From Desulfovibrio piger (GTDB taxonomy: Bacteria; Desulfobacterota; Desulfovibrionia; Desulfovibrionales; Desulfovibrionaceae), in the NCBI RefSeq assembly GCF_012843875.1, contig NZ_JABAFY010000001.1:62001-126000 (forward strand): a stretch of DNA of 64,000 nt. The letters run 5' to 3'. Positions within the stretch are counted from its first letter, which is position 1. Every line of letters starts with the position of its first letter. The notes beneath the pieces are model-generated. The model did no database searches. It had not been told where the DNA came from and was given only the letters and a program-made list of their open reading frames with translations. The position numbers and the translations under genes are program-made. This document shows positions 53,688 to 64,000 of the stretch, one piece after another.

Positions 53688-54005
53688 GTTCCCTCCACAG
53701 GCTGTCTCTTTGGCGACACTGTCGCCGTCCCAGCATAGGAGCCCCCATGCGGGCCGTCAATCTGCGGAGTGAAAATAAAGGACTTGCGGAGGCAGAAACA
53801 GGGCGCAGACAAAGCTCCTGTCCGAATCAGAAGGACAGGAGCCGTCCGGACAGGGAATCATCAAGGGAGGTGGGGCCTTCCACAGCGCCGCCCTTTCCGT
53901 ACAAAACACGCCGGCAGGAAGGCCGCAAGGATGACGGCCGCAAGGGCCATGCCCCCGGAAGGCCGCGACATGGCCCGGCCCCCCCCTCCTGCTGAAAGAC
54001 AGTCC
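53688..54005. other. Intergenic region with a terminator-like hairpin
   Basis: About 320 bp. A GCTCCTGTCC / GGACAGGAGC hairpin (about 53814-53842), followed on the minus strand by TTTG, may end the RND operon. The aminotransferase promoter must be near the left end. No gene recognised. Confidence 0.5.
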
Positions 54006-57000
54006 CTAGCCCTGACGGCAAAGCGCCGTCAGCAGGGCCGCCTTGCGTTCGCCGTAGCGCAGCCGCCACCAGCGCCGGCGCCAGCGCAAACGGGCCCGGT
54101 CGAGGCACAGGTAGACCACGGGCGTAGTGTACAGGGTGAGCAGCTGGCTCACCAGCAGGCCGCCCACGATGGTGATGCCCAGGGGCTGGCGGATCTCGGC
54201 ACCGTCGCCCTGCCCCAGGGCCAGCGGTACGGCCCCCAGGATGGCGGCGGCCGTGGTCATCATGATGGGACGGAAGCGCAGGCGGCAGGCCTCGTGGATG
54301 GCCTCGCGCGGGGGCAGGTTGCGGGTGCGCGCGGCCTCGATGGCAAAGTCGATCATCATGATGGCGTTCTTTTTGACGATGCCGCAAAGCAGCAGCACGC
54401 CGATAAGGGCGATGACGCTGAACTCCATGCCGCAGGCCCGCAGGGCCAGCAGGGCCCCGATGCCCGCCGACGGCAGGGTGGAGAGGATGGTCAGCGGATG
54501 GATGAGGCTCTCGTAAAGCACGCCCAGCACGATATAGAGCGCGGCCAGGGCCGCCAGGATGAGCAGCACCTGCTCCCTGACCGTATCGCTGTACATCTTG
54601 GCCGTGCCCTGGAAGCTGCCCACGATGGTGGACGGCATGCCGATGCGCACGCGCGCCTCGTCGATGGCCGCCTGCGCCTGTGAAAGGGACGCGCCCTCCG
54701 CCAGGTTGAAGGACAGGGTCACGGCCGCGAACTGGCCCTGATGGGCCACGGAAAGGGGCGCGAAGGCCGGTGAGACCTCGGCCACGCCCAGCAGGAGCAC
54801 GGCCCCTTCCTTGCCCGGCAGCCAGACCTTGCCCAGCGAATCCTCGCCTTCCAGCCAGGGCAGGGCATATTCCAGCACCACGCGGTACTGGTTCTTTTCC
54901 TCATAGATGGTGCTGACCTGACGCTGGCCGAAGGCATTGTTCAGGGCCGCGTCCACGTCCTTCATGGTCAGGCCCAGCCGGGCCAGAGCGTCACGGTTGA
55001 TGGTCAGCAGGGTCTGCAGGCCCCGTTCCTCGATGTCGCTGTCCACGTCCTTGAGGATGCGGATGCCCGCGAACTCCTGCTGCAAACGCCGTCCCCAGCG
55101 GCGCAGGCTGTCCAGGTCGTCGGCCTGCAAGGTATACTGGTACTGGGAGCGGGAGCTGCGCCCGCCCATCATGATGTCCTGCGCGGCCTGCAAAAAGATC
55201 TGGAGCCCCGGTTCCGAGGACATCTTGCCGCGCAGACGGCCGATGACCTGCTGGGCGCTGATGCCGCGTTCCTCCAGCGGCTTGAGGGAGATGAACACGC
55301 CCCCGCCGCCGCGGCCGCCCGAGATGTGGGCCGAGACCTGGTCCACGGCCGGATCGGCGCTGAGGATGCGCACCAGCCGGGCCAGCTTGACTTCCATGTC
55401 CTGAAACGAGGCGCTCTGGTCAGCGCGGATGCCGCCCATGATGACGCCCGTATCCTGCTGGGGAAAGAAACCCTTGGGCACTACGACGTACATCCAGACA
55501 TTGGCCGCCACCACCAGCAGGAGCACGGTCAGGGTCAGCTTCCAGTGATCCAGCACCACATAGAGGCTGCGGGAATAGCCCTCCTGCATGGCGGACAGGA
55601 AGCGGCCCCACAACCGCCCCACATGGGTGAATATCCCCTGCCGTCCGCCCTCTTCCGCCCGCAGGCGGGCACTGCGGCGGGCGAGCTCTTCATCGAAAGG
55701 CCGCAGCAACGTGGCGCACATCATGGGCGTGGTGGTCAGGGAGACCACCATGGAGACCAGCACGGCCGTGGCCAGCACCACGGAGAACTCGCGGAACAGG
55801 CGTCCCACCACGCCGCCCATGAACAGGATGGGGATGAAGACCGCCACCAGCGACAGGGAAATGGAGATGACCGTAAAGCCCACCTCGCGCGCACCGCGCA
55901 GGGCGGCCCGCAGGGGCTTTTCGCCCATCTCCAGACGGCGCACGATGTTCTCCAGCACCACGATGGCGTCGTCCACCACAAAGCCCGTGGCCACGGTCAG
56001 GGCCATGAGCGAAAGGTTGTCCAGGGTGTAGCCGCACAGATACATGACCCCGAAGGTGCCGATGAGCGATACCGGCGCGGCCACGGTCGGGATGCTGGTG
56101 GCGCGGCCGTTGCGCAAAAAGAGGAAGACCACCAGCACCACCAGGGCCATGGACAGCAACAGGCTCTTCTCCACCTCGTGCAGCGAGGCCCGGATGGTCT
56201 GGGAGCGGTCCATGCGCACGGAAAGATCCGCGCTTTCGGGCAGCCAGGAGCGCAGTTGCGGGATCATGGCCTTCACCCTGTCCACGGTCTCGATGATGTT
56301 GGCCCCGGGCGAACGGAATACGATGAGCAGGATGGAGGGCTTGCCGTTGGAAAGGGCCATCTGGCGGATGTCCTGGCTGGAATCCGTCACCGTGGCCACG
56401 TCGCCCAGACGGATGACGACACCGCCGCGCTCGGCCACGATGACCTTGCGGTACTGGGCTGCGGTGCGCAGCTGGTCGCTGGCCACCACGGTCCAGGAGG
56501 TGCTTTCGTTCTCCAGATGCCCCTTGGGCAAAAAGGCATTGGCCCCGGCCAGGGCCGCACGCACGTCTTCCATGCTCAGGCCCGTGCGGTGCAGGGCATC
56601 GGGCGAGATGTCCACGCGCACGGCAGGCAGGGCGCCGCCGCCCACGGTCACTTCGCCCACCCCGGCGATCTGGCTGATCTTCTGGGCCAGCACCGTGGAC
56701 GCGGCATCGTAGAGCTGGGTGCGGCTCAGGACGTCCGAGGTGACGGACAGGATGAGGATGGGCGCGCCCGACGGGTTCACCTTGCGGTAGGTGGGGTTGG
56801 ACGGCATGGTGGGCAGGGTGGAACGGGCGGCGTTGATGGCCGCCTGCACGTCACGGGCCGCGCCGTTGATGTCCCTGTCCAGGTCGAACTGGAGGATGAC
56901 GCGCGTGGAGCCCAGGCTGCTGCTGGAGGTCATCTCGGTCACCCCGGCGATGCGGCCCAGGGCCCGTTCCAGCGGCGTGGCCACGGTGGAGGCCATGGTC

Positions 57001-57296
57001 TCGGGGCTGGCCCCGGGCATATTGGCCTGCACCCTGACCACGGGGAAGTCCACTTCGGGCAGAGGCGCCACGGGCAGCAGGAAAAAAGCCACCATGCCCG
57101 CCAGGGTCACGGCGATGGTCAGCAGCGTGGTGGCCACGGGCCGGCGGATGAAGGGCGCGGAAAGGTTCAGGGGGATGAATTCCGGCCCGAAGCGCTTGCG
57201 CCGTTCTCCGGCCAGAGCCAGATCCTGCCCTTCATGAGCGTGACCGCTCTCCCGGCCGGATGCGGCGGCCCGGGGCGTCTCCTCAGGCCTGCTCAT
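54006..57296 (-). CDS. RND efflux pump, second inner-membrane subunit (MdtC-like)
   Basis: A 1096-residue RND transporter with two halves of six helices and large periplasmic loops. It has [26 protein letters not shown] near the start, the helix-4 proton relay [14 protein letters not shown] (paired aspartates), and the helix-10 lysine region [14 protein letters not shown]. An N-terminal extension of about 50 polar residues precedes the first helix. It overlaps the mdtB-like gene by 14 bases. Two different RND subunits side by side suggest a B2C heterotrimer as in MdtBC. Probably exports bile salts, novobiocin-like drugs or metals, by family knowledge only. Confidence 0.9.
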   Translation of the reverse strand: MSRPEETPRAAASGRESGHAHEGQDLALAGERRKRFGPEFIPLNLSAPFIRRPVATTLLTIAVTLAGMVAFFLLPVAPLPEVDFPVVRVQANMPGASPETMASTVATPLERALGRIAGVTEMTSSSSLGSTRVILQFDLDRDINGAARDVQAAINAARSTLPTMPSNPTYRKVNPSGAPILILSVTSDVLSRTQLYDAASTVLAQKISQIAGVGEVTVGGGALPAVRVDISPDALHRTGLSMEDVRAALAGANAFLPKGHLENESTSWTVVASDQLRTAAQYRKVIVAERGGVVIRLGDVATVTDSSQDIRQMALSNGKPSILLIVFRSPGANIIETVDRVKAMIPQLRSWLPESADLSVRMDRSQTIRASLHEVEKSLLLSMALVVLVVFLFLRNGRATSIPTVAAPVSLIGTFGVMYLCGYTLDNLSLMALTVATGFVVDDAIVVLENIVRRLEMGEKPLRAALRGAREVGFTVISISLSLVAVFIPILFMGGVVGRLFREFSVVLATAVLVSMVVSLTTTPMMCATLLRPFDEELARRSARLRAEEGGRQGIFTHVGRLWGRFLSAMQEGYSRSLYVVLDHWKLTLTVLLLVVAANVWMYVVVPKGFFPQQDTGVIMGGIRADQSASFQDMEVKLARLVRILSADPAVDQVSAHISGGRGGGGVFISLKPLEERGISAQQVIGRLRGKMSSEPGLQIFLQAAQDIMMGGRSSRSQYQYTLQADDLDSLRRWGRRLQQEFAGIRILKDVDSDIEERGLQTLLTINRDALARLGLTMKDVDAALNNAFGQRQVSTIYEEKNQYRVVLEYALPWLEGEDSLGKVWLPGKEGAVLLLGVAEVSPAFAPLSVAHQGQFAAVTLSFNLAEGASLSQAQAAIDEARVRIGMPSTIVGSFQGTAKMYSDTVREQVLLILAALAALYIVLGVLYESLIHPLTILSTLPSAGIGALLALRACGMEFSVIALIGVLLLCGIVKKNAIMMIDFAIEAARTRNLPPREAIHEACRLRFRPIMMTTAAAILGAVPLALGQGDGAEIRQPLGITIVGGLLVSQLLTLYTTPVVYLCLDRARLRWRRRWWRLRYGERKAALLTALCRQG

Positions 57297-60200
57297 GACC
57301 GGCCTCCCCGCCACGGCGGCCCAGCTTCTCGGCCAGACGCGCGAACCAGATATAGATGACAGGCGTGGTGAACAGGGTCAGCACCTGGCTGACGATGAGG
57401 CCGCCCACCATGGTCACGCCCAGCGGACGGCGCAGTTCCGCGCCCATGCCCCAGCCGATCATCAGCGGCAGGGCCCCCAGCAGGGCCGCCATGGTGGTCA
57501 TGAGGATGGGCCGCAGACGCAGCAGACAGGCCTGCCGGATGGCGGCCTGCGGATCCTTGCCTTCCTGCCGCTCGGCCTCCAGGGCAAAGTCGATCATCAT
57601 GATGGCGTTCTTTTTGACGATGCCGATGAGCAGGATGATGCCGATGATGCCCACCACGCCCAGTTCCATGCCGCAGAGCATGAGGGCCAGCGTGGCGCCG
57701 ATGCCCGCCGACGGCAGGGTGGACAGGATGGTCACGGGATGGATGTAGCTTTCGTAGAGCACGCCCAGCACGATGTACATGGTGACCACGGCGGCCAGCA
57801 GCAGCCAGACCTGATTGTCCGTGGACGAGGCAAAGGCATGGGCCGCCCCCTGGAACTGGCAGCGCAGGGACGAAGGCAGCTCCAGGGAAGCAAGGGTCTC
57901 CTCCACCGCACTCACGGCCGCCCCCAGGGAGGAGCCTTCGGCCACGTTGAAGGAGATGGTGGCCACCGGGAACTGGCCCTGCCGCATGGTGGCAGGGCGC
58001 GCGGAGCGTTCTTCCATGCGCACCAGGGCCGAGAGCGGGATGGGCTTGCCCTCGCTGCCCTTGACGTAGATCTTTTCGATGTCGTCCGGGCCGCGCCGGA
58101 ACTGCGGAGCGCTTTCCAGCACCACCTTGTACTGGTTGGTCTGGGTGAAGATGGTGGAGATCAGGCGCTGCCCCAGCGCGTCATAAAGGGCATTGTCGAT
58201 GATGTCCATGCTCACGCCCAGACGGCTGGCCGCATCGCGGTCGATGTCCAGCCAGAGCATGCGGCCCCGGCCCAGCAGGTCGCTGGTCACATGGCTCAGC
58301 TCCGGCCGCGCCCGCAACGCCGCCAGGATGTCCGGGATGCGCCCTTCCAGCTGGGCGTCGCTGAGGGCCTCCACCGAAAGCTGGTACTGGGTGCGCGAGA
58401 CGCGGTCCTCCACGGTCAGGTCCTGCACGGGCTGCAGGAACAGATCCATGCCCGGCAGGCTGTCCGCCCGCTCCATGAGACGCCGGGCGATGACCGGGGC
58501 GCGGTGGTCGCGCTCTTCCAGCGGCTTGAGGTCGATGGTCAGGCGCGAGGTGGCCAGGCTGGGGTTGATGCCGTCCACGCCCACGAAGAACGCCACCCGG
58601 GCCACGGCCGGATCAGCCAGCAGCACGTCGGAAAGTTCTTTCTGGCGCCGGGCCATGGCCGCAAACGAGGTATCCTGCGGGAATTCCGCGATGCCCTGAA
58701 TGACGCCCGTGTCCTGCGTGGGGAAAAAGCCCTTGGGCACCAACGCGTACATGGCCACGCTCAGCAGCAAGGTGCCCACGGCCACGGCCAGGGTCAGGCG
58801 CTGGTGGGCCAGCACCCAGTCCAGCTTGCCTTCATACCAGCGCAGCAGGGCCGGGAAGAAATTGCCCTCCCCTTCCTTGTGCCGCTCCGGCCGCAGCATG
58901 ACCGCGCAGAGCATGGGCGTCAGGGACAGGGAGATGACGGCCGAGATGAGGATGGTCACGGCCAGCGTGACCGCGAACTCGCGGAACAGGCGCCCGGCCA
59001 CGTCGCCCATGAACAGCAACGGGATGAGCACGGCCACCAGCGACAGGGTCAGGGAGATGATGGTGAAACCGATCTGCCCGGCCCCCACGAGAGCGGCCTG
59101 CAGGGGCTTGTAGCCGTTTTCCAGATAGCGGCTGATGTTCTCGATGACCACGATGGCGTCGTCCACCACGAAACCGGAGGCGATGACCAGGGCCATGAGG
59201 GTCAGGTTGTTGAGCGAGAAACCCGCCAGATACATGACGCCCAGCGAGCCCACCAGCGACAGGGGCACGGCCAGGGCCGGGATGATGGTGGCCTGCACGT
59301 TGCGCAGGAAGATCCAGATGACGGCGATGACCAGGACCACGGCCAGCACCAGTTCCAGCTGCACGTCGTGCACCGTGGCCCGGATGGTGGTGGTGCGGTC
59401 CGTCACCACCTGCACCCGCACATGCCCGGGCAGGGCCTGCTGCAGCTGCGGCAGCAAACGGGTGATGCTGTCGGCCACGGTGATGACGTTGGCGCCGGGC
59501 TGGCGCTGGATGGAGAGGACGATGGCCGGGCGGAAGCCCTGCTCCCCGTCGGCCACATAAGCGGCCAGACGGGCGTTCTCCGCGCCCTCCTCCACGGTGG
59601 CCACATCTTCCAGACGCAGGGGCGCGCCGTTGCTGTAGCCGATGATGGTCCGCGCGTATTCCTCGGCCGAGGCCAGCTGGTCGTTGGCATCGATGGTACT
59701 GGTGCGCTGGGGCCCGTCAAAGCTGCCCTTGGCGTCGTTGACGTTGGCCGAAGCGATGGCCGAGCGCACGTCGGCCATGGTCAGCCCGGCCGAGGCCAGG
59801 GCCGAGGGATTGACCTGCACCCGCACCGCGGGCCGCTGCCCGCCCGACAGGGTCACCAGGCCCACGCCGGTGATCTGCGAAATCTTCTGCGCCAGCCGGG
59901 TGTCCACCAGGTCTTCCAGCCGGGTCAGAGGCATGGCGTCACTGTAGACCGCCAGCGTCATGATGGCCGGGTCCGCCGGGTTGACCTTGTTGTAGACCGG
60001 CGGATTGGGCAGGTCGGATGGCAACAGGTTGTCCGCCGCGTTGATGGCGGCCTGCACCTCCTGCTCGGCTACGTCCAGCGGCACGGAAAGGTCGAACTGC
60101 AAGGTGATGACCGAAGCCCCGGCCGAAGACAGGGAGGTCATCTGCACAAGGCCCGACATGGTGCCCAGTTGCCGTTCCAGCGGCGAGGTGACCACCGCGG

Positions 60201-60378
60201 CCATGACCTCGGAGGACGCGCCGGGGTACAGGGTCTGCACCTGGATGGTGGGGTAGTCGATCTGCGGCAGGGCCGCCATGGGCAGATAATGATAGGCCAG
60301 CAGCCCGGAAAGGAGCAGGGCCACCATCAGCAGCGAGGTGGCGATGGGCCGGAGGATAAAGATGCGGGAAATGTTCAT
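57283..60378 (-). CDS. RND efflux pump, first inner-membrane subunit (MdtB-like)
   Basis: A 1031-residue RND transporter beginning [47 protein letters not shown]. It has the proton relay [14 protein letters not shown] and the second-half [22 protein letters not shown]. The start (ATG 60376-60378) is the usual family opening; its ribosome binding site is weak. Upstream the frame stays open for another 104 codons of Arg/Pro-rich sequence, which I judge non-coding. A 367-bp gap separates it from the adaptor gene, unusual for mdtAB pairs. Confidence 0.9.
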   Translation of the reverse strand: MNISRIFILRPIATSLLMVALLLSGLLAYHYLPMAALPQIDYPTIQVQTLYPGASSEVMAAVVTSPLERQLGTMSGLVQMTSLSSAGASVITLQFDLSVPLDVAEQEVQAAINAADNLLPSDLPNPPVYNKVNPADPAIMTLAVYSDAMPLTRLEDLVDTRLAQKISQITGVGLVTLSGGQRPAVRVQVNPSALASAGLTMADVRSAIASANVNDAKGSFDGPQRTSTIDANDQLASAEEYARTIIGYSNGAPLRLEDVATVEEGAENARLAAYVADGEQGFRPAIVLSIQRQPGANVITVADSITRLLPQLQQALPGHVRVQVVTDRTTTIRATVHDVQLELVLAVVLVIAVIWIFLRNVQATIIPALAVPLSLVGSLGVMYLAGFSLNNLTLMALVIASGFVVDDAIVVIENISRYLENGYKPLQAALVGAGQIGFTIISLTLSLVAVLIPLLFMGDVAGRLFREFAVTLAVTILISAVISLSLTPMLCAVMLRPERHKEGEGNFFPALLRWYEGKLDWVLAHQRLTLAVAVGTLLLSVAMYALVPKGFFPTQDTGVIQGIAEFPQDTSFAAMARRQKELSDVLLADPAVARVAFFVGVDGINPSLATSRLTIDLKPLEERDHRAPVIARRLMERADSLPGMDLFLQPVQDLTVEDRVSRTQYQLSVEALSDAQLEGRIPDILAALRARPELSHVTSDLLGRGRMLWLDIDRDAASRLGVSMDIIDNALYDALGQRLISTIFTQTNQYKVVLESAPQFRRGPDDIEKIYVKGSEGKPIPLSALVRMEERSARPATMRQGQFPVATISFNVAEGSSLGAAVSAVEETLASLELPSSLRCQFQGAAHAFASSTDNQVWLLLAAVVTMYIVLGVLYESYIHPVTILSTLPSAGIGATLALMLCGMELGVVGIIGIILLIGIVKKNAIMMIDFALEAERQEGKDPQAAIRQACLLRLRPILMTTMAALLGALPLMIGWGMGAELRRPLGVTMVGGLIVSQVLTLFTTPVIYIWFARLAEKLGRRGGEAGHEQA

Positions 60379-60745
60379 GGAGCTGCTCGTCTGTCTTCTG
60401 GAAACGGCGACGGGACCGCCAGCGGGAAACGGCGGTCCCCTGCCCTGCGAAAGGACGGGAGGCCGGGAAAGGAAGGGGGAAAGGGCCTGCCGCTGCCCCA
60501 GAGGGCAGGAGCACGGCGGCGCCAACACCGCCCCCCGGCAGGAGCGCTGCAAGGGAAGGGATGCCCGGCGGCCCCTGCACCGCGCTTTCACCACATGACC
60601 TTTTTGCCAAGGGGCGGGCGGCCGGAAAAGGGATCGAACCGGAGGGAAGGAACCATGCCGCACGCCCGCATCACCGGATGACGGCTGCAAGGCGCAGCGT
60701 CACGGCATCGGCAGCCGTGTCGGGATCCCTCTTCCCTCCCTGAAG
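60379..60745. other. Gap between adaptor and pump genes of the RND block
   Basis: About 367 bp. A GGGACCGCC / GGCGGTCCC hairpin lies at about 60412-60439, close to the start of the mdtB-like gene. No T tract follows, so it may slow or tune expression rather than terminate. No gene seen. Confidence 0.5.
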
Positions 60746-61924
60746 CTACTCCCCGCTCCCGGTGGCAGGCACGGTCACGCGCGGGGTCTCCATGCTGGCC
60801 GTCACGCGCACGCGCAGGCCGTCACGCAGGCGGTCCACACCGTCCACCACCACGACCTCGCCCGCGGCAAGGCCCTTGTCGATGACGGTCAGGCTGTCGG
60901 TACGCACGCCGGGCGTCACTTCGCGCAGGCGGACGGTATCCTTGTCCACCACATAGACGTAGGAGCCGCGGCTGCCCAGCTGCACGGCGGCGGTGGGCAC
61001 CGTGACGGCCCGGGGCAGGACCGTGACCAGCAAACGGGCATTGACGAACTGGTTGGGGAAAAGGGTGTGGTCCTCGTTGGCGAATTCCGCCTTGAGCTTC
61101 ACCGTACCCGTGGCGGTATCGATCTGGTTGTCCATGCTCAGCAGAAAGCCCTGGGCCAGCAGGGCCTGCTGCTCGCGGTCCCAGGCCTGGACCAGCAGAC
61201 GACCACCGCTCTTGCGGGCCTCGCGCCAGTGCTGCGCCACCAGGGGCACCCGGCTTTCCGGCAGTGTGAAGAGCACATAGGAAGGCGTCAGCAGGGTGAT
61301 GCGCACCAGACCTTCGGTATCGGAGGCATGCACCATGTTGCCCTCGTCCACTTTTCGCAGGCCCAGCACGCCGTCGGCCGGAGCGGTGATGCGGCTGTAC
61401 TGCAGTTGCAGGGCCGCCGAATCCACGGCAGCCTTGTCGGACTGTACCGTGCCTTCATACTGGCGCACCAGGGCGCGCTGGTTGTCGTACTGTTGCCGGG
61501 CGATATGGCCGCCGCTCACCAGCTTTTCATACCGGCTCAGGTCGCGGCGGGCGTTCTCCAGCTGGGCCGTATCGCGGGCCAGGGCGCCGCGGGCCTCGCC
61601 CAAAGCGGCCTCGAACGGCCGGGGGTCGATCTCGGCCAGCAGGTCGCCCTTATGGACGAACTGACCTTCCGTAAAATGCAGGCGCTGCAGATGCCCGTCC
61701 ACCCGGCTGGTCACCAGCACGTCACTGGACGGCTCCACCGTGCCCAGACCGTTGAGGAAATGGGGCATATCCTGCGCCAGGGCCGTGGCCACACGCACCG
61801 GCGGCGTATCCTGCGGCATGCCGCGCTGCCTGTCGGGCTCGAAAAAGCCCCGCCAGAGCAGCGCACAGCCCAGCAGCAGGGCCAGTACGGCCAGCAGGCG
61901 GCCCTTGCTCATGCTGATCTTCAC
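60746..61924 (-). CDS. RND periplasmic adaptor (MdtA-like membrane fusion protein)
   Basis: A 392-residue adaptor with an N-terminal membrane anchor (RLLAVLALLLGCALLWRGFF). The usual order follows: barrel-lipoyl (VLVTSRVDGHLQRLHFTEGQFVHKGDLLAEIDPRPFEAAL), a helical hairpin (about 105-170), lipoyl half (RITAPADGVLGLRKVDEGNMV) and membrane-proximal domain. I took the GTG at 61922-61924 behind GGAGAA; it overlaps the kinase stop (GTGA). An ATG four codons on is the alternative. It links the pumps to an outer-membrane TolC-type protein encoded elsewhere. Confidence 0.9.
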   Translation of the reverse strand: MKISMSKGRLLAVLALLLGCALLWRGFFEPDRQRGMPQDTPPVRVATALAQDMPHFLNGLGTVEPSSDVLVTSRVDGHLQRLHFTEGQFVHKGDLLAEIDPRPFEAALGEARGALARDTAQLENARRDLSRYEKLVSGGHIARQQYDNQRALVRQYEGTVQSDKAAVDSAALQLQYSRITAPADGVLGLRKVDEGNMVHASDTEGLVRITLLTPSYVLFTLPESRVPLVAQHWREARKSGGRLLVQAWDREQQALLAQGFLLSMDNQIDTATGTVKLKAEFANEDHTLFPNQFVNARLLVTVLPRAVTVPTAAVQLGSRGSYVYVVDKDTVRLREVTPGVRTDSLTVIDKGLAAGEVVVVDGVDRLRDGLRVRVTASMETPRVTVPATGSGE

Positions 61925-63228
61925 ACACGTTCTCCATCACTGTCCGGAGCAAAGCACACTTCGAACAGTGTCTCATTTTCTCCGCTGTGCCGGTAACTCA
62001 CCGACCAGCCCAGCTGCTCGCAGGCGCGGCGCACCAGCGAGAGCCCCAGACCGCTGCCGCCCGGCGTGGCATCGCCCCGGGCACGGGCACGCACCCCGCG
62101 GGCAAAGATGTCCAGATCCTCAGGGATGCGCCCCGCATTGCGCACCTGGAGCACATGCTCGTCCAGGCGCACGGCAACACGGCCATTTTCCGAGTAAAGC
62201 CGGGCATTGTCCAGCAGATTCTTGACGACGATCCCCGCCAGGGCAGGCTGCGCCTGCACTTCCCGGCTCTCGGGGAGCTCCAGTGAAAAGCAGTCCTGCC
62301 CCTGGGCCGTGTCCCGCACCAGCAGGGCCAGATCCACGGGTTCGAGTGCGATATTTTCGGGACGGCGGGCCAGCAGCAGAAGGATGCCCACCGTGGCGGA
62401 CATGTCGCGCACCGTGCGCTGCAGGCGCTCCACCGTAGGCGCACAGCGTTCGGAACCGGGCAGGCGCTCCAGCTGCAGCTCCAGCACTTCCAGACCGCCC
62501 TGCATGACGGTCAGGGGCGTGCGCAGCTCGTGGCTCACGTCGCCGGTGAAAAAGCTCTCGCGCTGCACGAAACGACGCAGGGCCTCCTCGCGGCTGGCGA
62601 TGGCCCGCGCCAGCACGCCCACCTCGTCATCAAGGGCCACCTGCGGCAAGGGCGGCAGGCCGGGATAATCCCCTCCGGCACGGGGCACGGGGCAGCGGGA
62701 TACGGTACGGGTCAGATCGGTCAGCTGGCCCGTGAGCCGCCGGCTGAGCAGCACGGCCAGCAGGGCCGCCACGCCCAGGCCCAGGCCCGCGCACAGGCCC
62801 AGGACCCGGGTCAGCTGGGCCTTGATGGTCACCAGCAGGCCCGTGTGCCCGCTCAGGGCGTAACGCACGCCCTTGTGCTCCTCGAGGAAGACGAAATTCT
62901 CCATGCGGTCGAAAAAGTGCAGGCCGGGCTCCAGGGAATGCCATTCGCGGGGGATCTGTTTGCCCACCCGGAATCGCAGATCCATAAGGTTCGCCAGGTC
63001 GGCCCCATAGACCAGGTTGTTGTGCCGTCCCCGGTCCTCGGCACGGCGCGAGCGTTCCTCGGCCTCGATGAGGGCATTCATGACCGGACGTGCGTACCAG
63101 TCCACCAGATGGGCGCCCAGCCTGTCATAGGAGAGCAGGCCCACTATGCCCATGGTCAGGCCGAGACCGGCGGCCAGCAGCATGAACGAGACCAGCAGAC
63201 GCCGCCGGATGGGGGAACCGCCGCTCAC
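61921..63228 (-). CDS. Sensor histidine kinase (BaeS-like by context)
   Basis: A 435-residue kinase. Two membrane helices (about 10-30 and 145-170) bracket a periplasmic domain of about 110 residues; a HAMP-like linker follows. The catalytic blocks are the H-box DVSHELRTPLTVM, the N-box VKNLLDNARLYSENG and G-box GGSGLGLSLVRRACEQLGW. The GTG at 63226-63228 overlaps the response regulator stop (GTGA), and its own stop overlaps the adaptor gene. So regulator, kinase and pump form one coupled operon, the same partners as baeSR-mdtABC of E. coli in reverse order. The signal is unknown. Confidence 0.92.
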   Translation of the reverse strand: MSGGSPIRRRLLVSFMLLAAGLGLTMGIVGLLSYDRLGAHLVDWYARPVMNALIEAEERSRRAEDRGRHNNLVYGADLANLMDLRFRVGKQIPREWHSLEPGLHFFDRMENFVFLEEHKGVRYALSGHTGLLVTIKAQLTRVLGLCAGLGLGVAALLAVLLSRRLTGQLTDLTRTVSRCPVPRAGGDYPGLPPLPQVALDDEVGVLARAIASREEALRRFVQRESFFTGDVSHELRTPLTVMQGGLEVLELQLERLPGSERCAPTVERLQRTVRDMSATVGILLLLARRPENIALEPVDLALLVRDTAQGQDCFSLELPESREVQAQPALAGIVVKNLLDNARLYSENGRVAVRLDEHVLQVRNAGRIPEDLDIFARGVRARARGDATPGGSGLGLSLVRRACEQLGWSVSYRHSGENETLFEVCFAPDSDGERV

Positions 63229-63929
63229 GCCCCGGGCTCCTCTTCACGGCCGAGGCGATAGCCCACATGGGAGATGGTGTGCAGCACGGGGCTGCCGAAA
63301 GGCTTGTCCAGATGCTGGCGCAGTTCGTGGATATGCGTCCGCAGGGCGCTGCCGCCGGGCAGGTCGTCGCCCCAGAGGCGGCGCTCCAGTTCCTCGCGGC
63401 GGACCAGGGCGGGGGCCCGGCGCGCCAGCTCGCACAGGATGCGGAAGCCCGTGGGGCTCACCTTGACCTCGCGGCCCTGCCGCGTGACCCGGTGCCCGGC
63501 CACGTCGATACAGACATCGTCCACACGCAGCTCGCCGCCCTGGGCGCTCTCCTGCGTCCGGCCCCGACGCAGCAGGGCCCGGATGCGGGCCTCCAGCTCG
63601 CGCAGGGCAAAGGGTTTGACCAGGTAGTCGTCGGCCCCGGCGTCCAGGCCCAGCACACGGTCGGCCACGGTATCACGGGCCGTCAGCATGATGACCGGCA
63701 CCTGCACGCCGTGTTCCTCGCGCAGGGCACGGCACAGGCTGATGCCGTCCAGCCCGGGGAGCATGATGTCCAGCACCACCAGATCGAACTGGCCGGACGC
63801 GGCCATCTCGAGGCCCGTACGGCCGTTGCGGGCGCAATCCAGTTCATAGCCCAAAGGCTCAAGATAGGCGTACAGGTTGGCGAGGATGTCCTCGTTATCT
63901 TCCACCAGCAGGACAGAGACAGGCACCAT
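63225..63929 (-). CDS. OmpR-family response regulator (BaeR-like by context)
   Basis: A 234-residue regulator. The receiver domain (1-120) has the acidic pair in LLVEDNED, the phosphorylated aspartate in LVVLDIMLPGLDG, the T/S switch in LTARDT and the lysine in LVKPFALREL. The C-terminal winged helix (about 135-225) has VKVSPTGFRILCELARRAPALVRREELERRLWGDDLPGGSALRTHIHELRQHL, an OmpR/PhoB-type DNA-binding domain. The start is the ATG at 63927-63929 behind GGAGGTGC. It heads the leftward operon with the kinase and RND genes. Confidence 0.93.
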   Translation of the reverse strand: MVPVSVLLVEDNEDILANLYAYLEPLGYELDCARNGRTGLEMAASGQFDLVVLDIMLPGLDGISLCRALREEHGVQVPVIMLTARDTVADRVLGLDAGADDYLVKPFALRELEARIRALLRRGRTQESAQGGELRVDDVCIDVAGHRVTRQGREVKVSPTGFRILCELARRAPALVRREELERRLWGDDLPGGSALRTHIHELRQHLDKPFGSPVLHTISHVGYRLGREEEPGA

Positions 63930-64000
63930 GCGCACCTCCGCAAAAAAGGACGGGGCGCCGTGCGCCCCCTGAAGAATGGAAAACCCGGCGGATGGACCGC

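Noticed and set aside
57295-60681. A long open frame (about 1100 codons) on the plus strand across the mdtB-like gene
   Set aside because: His/Gly/Gln-rich translation without domain pattern, antisense to a convincing RND pump.
60379-60690. An upstream extension of the mdtB-like protein by 104 residues
   Set aside because: The extension is Arg/Pro/Ser-rich, unlike RND proteins, and contains a strong hairpin; the ATG at 60378 gives the normal family start.

Overview
The window is GC-rich, densely packed bacterial chromosome that reads as a sulfate-reducing Desulfovibrio (Desulfovibrionaceae, close in type to D. desulfuricans or D. piger). The evidence is a complete nine-haem cytochrome c operon (nhcABCD) of the kind described from D. 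desulfuricans ATCC 27774, an [FeFe]-hydrogenase maturase (HydG), [NiFe]-hydrogenase accessory genes (endopeptidase and HypC), a Desulfovibrio-type flavodoxin, standalone ethanolamine ammonia-lyase and a two-gene SufCB system. I see no phage, insertion sequence, CRISPR array or rRNA.

Layout. 0-9 kb: a partial unknown gene, hydG, a BMP-type binding lipoprotein-like protein, a small secreted protein, an MFS transporter, an exported MsrB-MsrA fusion, galE and flavodoxin. 9-18 kb: a radical SAM protein, a small membrane protein, a large AsmA-like protein, adk, an orphan small gene, sufC-sufB and a tRNA with a CAT anticodon. 18-28.5 kb: eutBC, a small conserved gene, a membrane-fused spermidine-synthase-like protein, tadA, a LOG-family protein, an MBL/beta-CASP nuclease-like protein, rsmD-coaD-miaA. 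29-33.6 kb: nhcABCD, then a hydrogenase maturation protease and hypC. 33.9-38.4 kb: ileS-lspA, a PLDc_N-type membrane protein and a CpoB/YbgF-like lipoprotein. 38.7-45.9 kb: a small gene behind a Fur-family-like box, a MoaE-like protein, secA, a PHP phosphoesterase, a Trm112-like protein, a YfcE-like phosphodiesterase and maf. 46.3-48.3 kb: acetyl-CoA synthetase with two compensating frameshifts. 48.4-52.3 kb: an iron-related cluster. 52.6-53.7 kb: an aminotransferase with a frameshift. 54-64 kb: a response regulator, a histidine kinase and a three-gene RND efflux system (adaptor plus two pumps), read leftwards as one block.

How genes work together. The nhc operon would pass electrons from periplasmic hydrogenase and cytochrome c3 through a membrane complex, and the neighbouring protease and HypC mature the [NiFe] hydrogenase. 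The BaeSR/MdtABC-like block couples envelope sensing to export. The most interesting region is 48.4-52.3 kb. Two divergent transcripts flank a Fur-like box. One encodes two small membrane proteins; the other encodes FeoA, a glycine-zipper membrane protein, a P1B-type ATPase with an SCA motif in place of CPC or SPC, and a degenerate HMA-domain protein. This composition resembles ferrosome (fez) iron-storage organelle loci, an inference that needs homology searches.

Other points of note are a pair of dispersed REP-like palindromes (about 9.2 and 52.3 kb), a 127-bp inverted-repeat element carrying several hairpins (43.2 kb), a candidate small RNA (about 21.0 kb), and two frameshifted genes that may be genuine pseudogenes or assembly errors.
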